7,593 nucleotides of DNA from an uncultured Collinsella sp. (GTDB lineage: Bacteria > Actinomycetota > Coriobacteriia > Coriobacteriales > Coriobacteriaceae), in assembly GCA_902470265.1 (NCBI GenBank), contig CABRFW010000073.1, forward strand, positions 1 to 7,593, in the 5' to 3' direction. The notes under the pieces are model-generated. The model worked only from the letters and a program-made list of their open reading frames with translations. It was not told the DNA's origin and made no database searches. Position 1 is the first letter of the stretch, and each line of letters starts with the position of its first letter. Position numbers and translations under genes: made by a program. Shown in pieces: positions 6,519 through 7,593 of the stretch.

Positions 6519-6800
6519 TTACTTGATCTCCTGAATCGCGTAACGCGAAACATCTACGACGGCTCCGGATCGGACTTTGATCTGGACCTTCTCGCCTTCG
6601 ATGCCTTTGACGGTTCCGTAGATACCGCCGGCGAAAAGAACCTCTTGACCCGGCTTGAGCTCGGTGTGCAGCTCCTTGAAGTACTTCTGCTTCTTCTTCA
6701 TGTTGATTTGCGACCAGATGGTGTAAATCAAGCCCATGATGACAAGCAGGCCTAAAAGGGCGACCGAGGAGCTCAGGACGTTGGCTCCGAAATCGGCCAT
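6519..6800 (-). CDS. YajC-like membrane protein encoded inside the PTS operon
   Basis: This small protein has 93 residues, with one membrane segment (about 9-28, ALLGLLVIMGLIYTIW core), a basic stretch MKKKQKYFKE (34-43) and a C-terminal beta-rich domain. GQEVLFAGGIYGTVKGIEGE (51-70) and VQIKVRSGAVVDVSRYAIQEI are the hallmarks of YajC, the small subunit associated with SecDF in the Sec translocase. No secD or secF adjoins it. It lies between EIIA and EIIB, and its ATG overlaps the EIIA stop (TAATG), so its translation is coupled to EIIA. YajC-like genes are known next to mannose-family PTS genes in the streptococcal locus for glycosaminoglycan disaccharides, so it is probably a PTS-associated paralogue that helps assemble or stabilise the EIIC/EIID complex. 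That role is inference. Calling it the organism's housekeeping yajC is less likely given the context. Confidence 0.85.
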   Translation of the reverse strand: MADFGANVLSSSVALLGLLVIMGLIYTIWSQINMKKKQKYFKELHTELKPGQEVLFAGGIYGTVKGIEGEKVQIKVRSGAVVDVSRYAIQEIK

Positions 6801-7243
6801 TAGATGCCGTCCTCGTCGCCGAAGATATCCTCTTCGTCGGAGCCGGCAACGGATGCGACCGTCTGGGCGGTGATGCCCGTCTGGCCAACGGTCACGGCCT
6901 GCTCGCCAAGCTCGGCGAGCGTGGCGTTGCCGCGGAGGAACAGAAGCTCAATAACCATGGGAAGGTTGGTGCCGGTCAGAACCTCGACGTTGTCGACATC
7001 CTGGGCAATCATCATCGCCTGGTTGAACGGGGTGCCACCAAGCAGGTCGGTAAAGACGAGCACGCCATCGCACTCCTCGCGCATGGCGGTAATAGCGGCG
7101 CGGAGATCCTCACCGTAGGAAGCAGCCTGGTCGCCCTCAAAAGGAACGACGGTAAAAGCGGGCTGGTCGCCGGCAACCATAGCGATAGCGCTAGCTAGGC
7201 CGGGTGCGAACTGTCCATGACCGGTAAGAATAAAGCCAACCAT
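6800..7243 (-). CDS. PTS EIIA subunit, mannose/N-acetylgalactosamine family
   Basis: This cytoplasmic phosphocarrier of 147 residues accepts phosphate from HPr and passes it to EIIB. The phosphorylated histidine is H9 in FILTGHGQFAPGL (4-16), and FTDLLGGTPFNQA (64-76) and LTGTNLPMVIELL (89-101) are the other conserved loops of the ManX/AgaF family. The last 13 residues are strongly acidic (SDEEDIFGDEDGI) and go beyond the folded domain. It is the first gene of the operon. AAGGG stands 8 bases before the ATG at 7243. A leader with an operator-like palindrome precedes it. Confidence 0.93.
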   Translation of the reverse strand: MVGFILTGHGQFAPGLASAIAMVAGDQPAFTVVPFEGDQAASYGEDLRAAITAMREECDGVLVFTDLLGGTPFNQAMMIAQDVDNVEVLTGTNLPMVIELLFLRGNATLAELGEQAVTVGQTGITAQTVASVAGSDEEDIFGDEDGI

Positions 7244-7278
7244 TCAAATTTCCCTTCCGAAGGTGTGTACGATCTGAG

Positions 7279-7313
7279 TCCGATGATTTTCGGAAGCCAG
7301 CGGGCGCTCGCCC
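7279..7313 (-). other. Small hairpins in the PTS operon leader
   Basis: TCCGA/TCGGA (7279-7283, 7290-7294) and GGGC/GCCC (7302-7305, 7310-7313) form short stems with 6- and 4-base loops in the untranslated leader. Neither is followed by a T run and no riboswitch architecture is recognised. They may be incidental. Confidence 0.25.
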
Positions 7314-7359
7314 TTAAAGCTTCTTAGAAAGCGTACTTTGAAGACCAGTGGTTTCTAAA

Positions 7360-7373
7360 CTGGTAGTAACCAC
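7360..7373. promoter_or_regulatory. GntR-type operator, copy 2 (PTS operon)
   Basis: CTGGTAGTAACCAC matches the agaS operator at 13 of 14 positions and in the same orientation relative to the gene it precedes. It lies about 117 bases before the EIIA ATG. It overlaps a wider inverted repeat GTGGTT (7348-7353) / AACCAC (7368-7373) and a second one ACCAGT (7344-7349) / ACTGGT (7359-7364), so the site may bind more than one dimer. Confidence 0.72.
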
Positions 7374-7389
7374 GTGACGTGTTGTTGTC

Positions 7390-7398
7390 ACTATATCA
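7390..7398 (-). promoter_or_regulatory. Candidate promoter of the PTS operon (extended -10)
   Basis: The minus strand reads TGATATAGT (7398-7390), an extended -10 with five of six matches to TATAAT. No good -35 is seen at 16-18 bases. Transcription would start near 7383, placing the operator at 7360-7373 just downstream of the start, where a repressor could block elongation or initiation. The leader would be about 140 bases. Confidence 0.4.
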
Positions 7399-7529
7399 CC
7401 CCAGAAGAGGTCGCTTTCGTTGATTCATACGGTAAAACGTTTTTGCACCGCTCACGGTGATAAATCGACCGTTTACCGGTCGTTAACACTTCTACCTGCG
7501 GTTTTGAAACCGTTCCGAAATGCTTTGGC

Positions 7530-7546
7530 AAAAGATCGGATCTTTT
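7530..7546. repeat. Perfect 17-base palindrome AAAAGATC-G-GATCTTTT
   Basis: Eight-base arms flank a single central G. The 1-base centre is too small for an RNA loop, although a shorter stem with a larger loop could form and is followed by TTTT. A dimeric protein-binding site is also possible. Confidence 0.55.
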
Positions 7547-7580
7547 CCTGTGTCTAAACAACGCAGGGCGGCTAAAAATA

Positions 7581-7593
7581 AGATCGGAAGAGC
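7581..7593 (+). other. Illumina adapter remnant at the sequence end
   Basis: The last 13 bases, AGATCGGAAGAGC, are identical to the common prefix of Illumina TruSeq adapters and end exactly at the window end. They are most simply explained as untrimmed adapter at a contig edge, not genomic sequence. Confidence 0.85.

Larger units (their letters stand above)
7244..7580. other. Non-coding region upstream of the PTS operon
   Basis: No convincing gene is seen in this stretch of over 300 bases. It holds the PTS leader, the operator copy and the candidate promoter, described separately. Beyond about 7440 it holds a run of four inverted repeats: CACCG/CGGTG (7446-7459), CGACCG/CGGTCG (7466-7482), CGGTT/AACCG (7499-7512) and AAAAGATC/GATCTTTT (7530-7546). 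A neighbouring gene to the right, if any, is outside the window. Confidence 0.6.

Noticed and set aside
7533..7540. AGATCGGA as a second adapter remnant
   Set aside because: It matches only 8 bases before departing from the adapter and is part of a perfect genomic palindrome.
7419..7580. Divergent + strand promoter or gene start at the right edge
   Set aside because: TTGATT and TTGAAA occur but neither has a matching -10 at 16-18 bases, and no open frame with a ribosome binding site follows before the end.

Overview
The window looks like an accessory carbohydrate-use locus from a gut-type, GC-rich, low-complexity-free bacterial chromosome. Protein style and gene content (a mannose-family PTS of the N-acetylgalactosamine type, a YajC-like gene inside the PTS operon, AgaS, NagA) suggest a Coriobacteriia member such as Collinsella. 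That assignment is inference from general resemblance; no rRNA or other marker gene is present to confirm it.

Layout. At the left edge (2-475, + strand) is the 3' part of a flavodoxin-like gene, closed by a strong rho-independent terminator. Everything else is on the minus strand and reads right to left. From the right: a leader and promoter region (7244-7593), then a five-gene operon of PTS EIIA (6800-7243), a YajC-like protein (6519-6800), EIIB (6000-6482), EIIC (5109-5909) and EIID (4037-5119), closed by a terminator at 3932-3970. Next come a GntR/HutC-type regulator (3121-3852), an AgaS-type sugar-phosphate isomerase/deaminase (1840-3006) closed by a terminator at 1779-1821, and an N-acetylhexosamine-6-phosphate deacetylase (551-1720).

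How it works together (inference from established families): the EIIA/B/C/D complex imports and phosphorylates an N-acetylated amino sugar, most likely N-acetylgalactosamine (GalNAc). NagA removes the acetyl group to give the hexosamine 6-phosphate. AgaS deaminates and isomerises this to a ketose phosphate (tagatose-6-phosphate if the substrate is GalNAc). The kinase and aldolase that would finish the route are not in the window. The GntR-type protein is the obvious local regulator: the same 13-bp operator-like sequence, CTGGTAGTAACCA, lies in both the agaS promoter and the PTS operon promoter region.

Points to look at again are the paired operators, the YajC-like gene inside a sugar transporter operon, a long acidic insertion in EIID, intercistronic hairpins ahead of EIIC, and the last 13 bases (7581-7593). 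Those bases exactly match the common Illumina adapter prefix and are probably not genomic.
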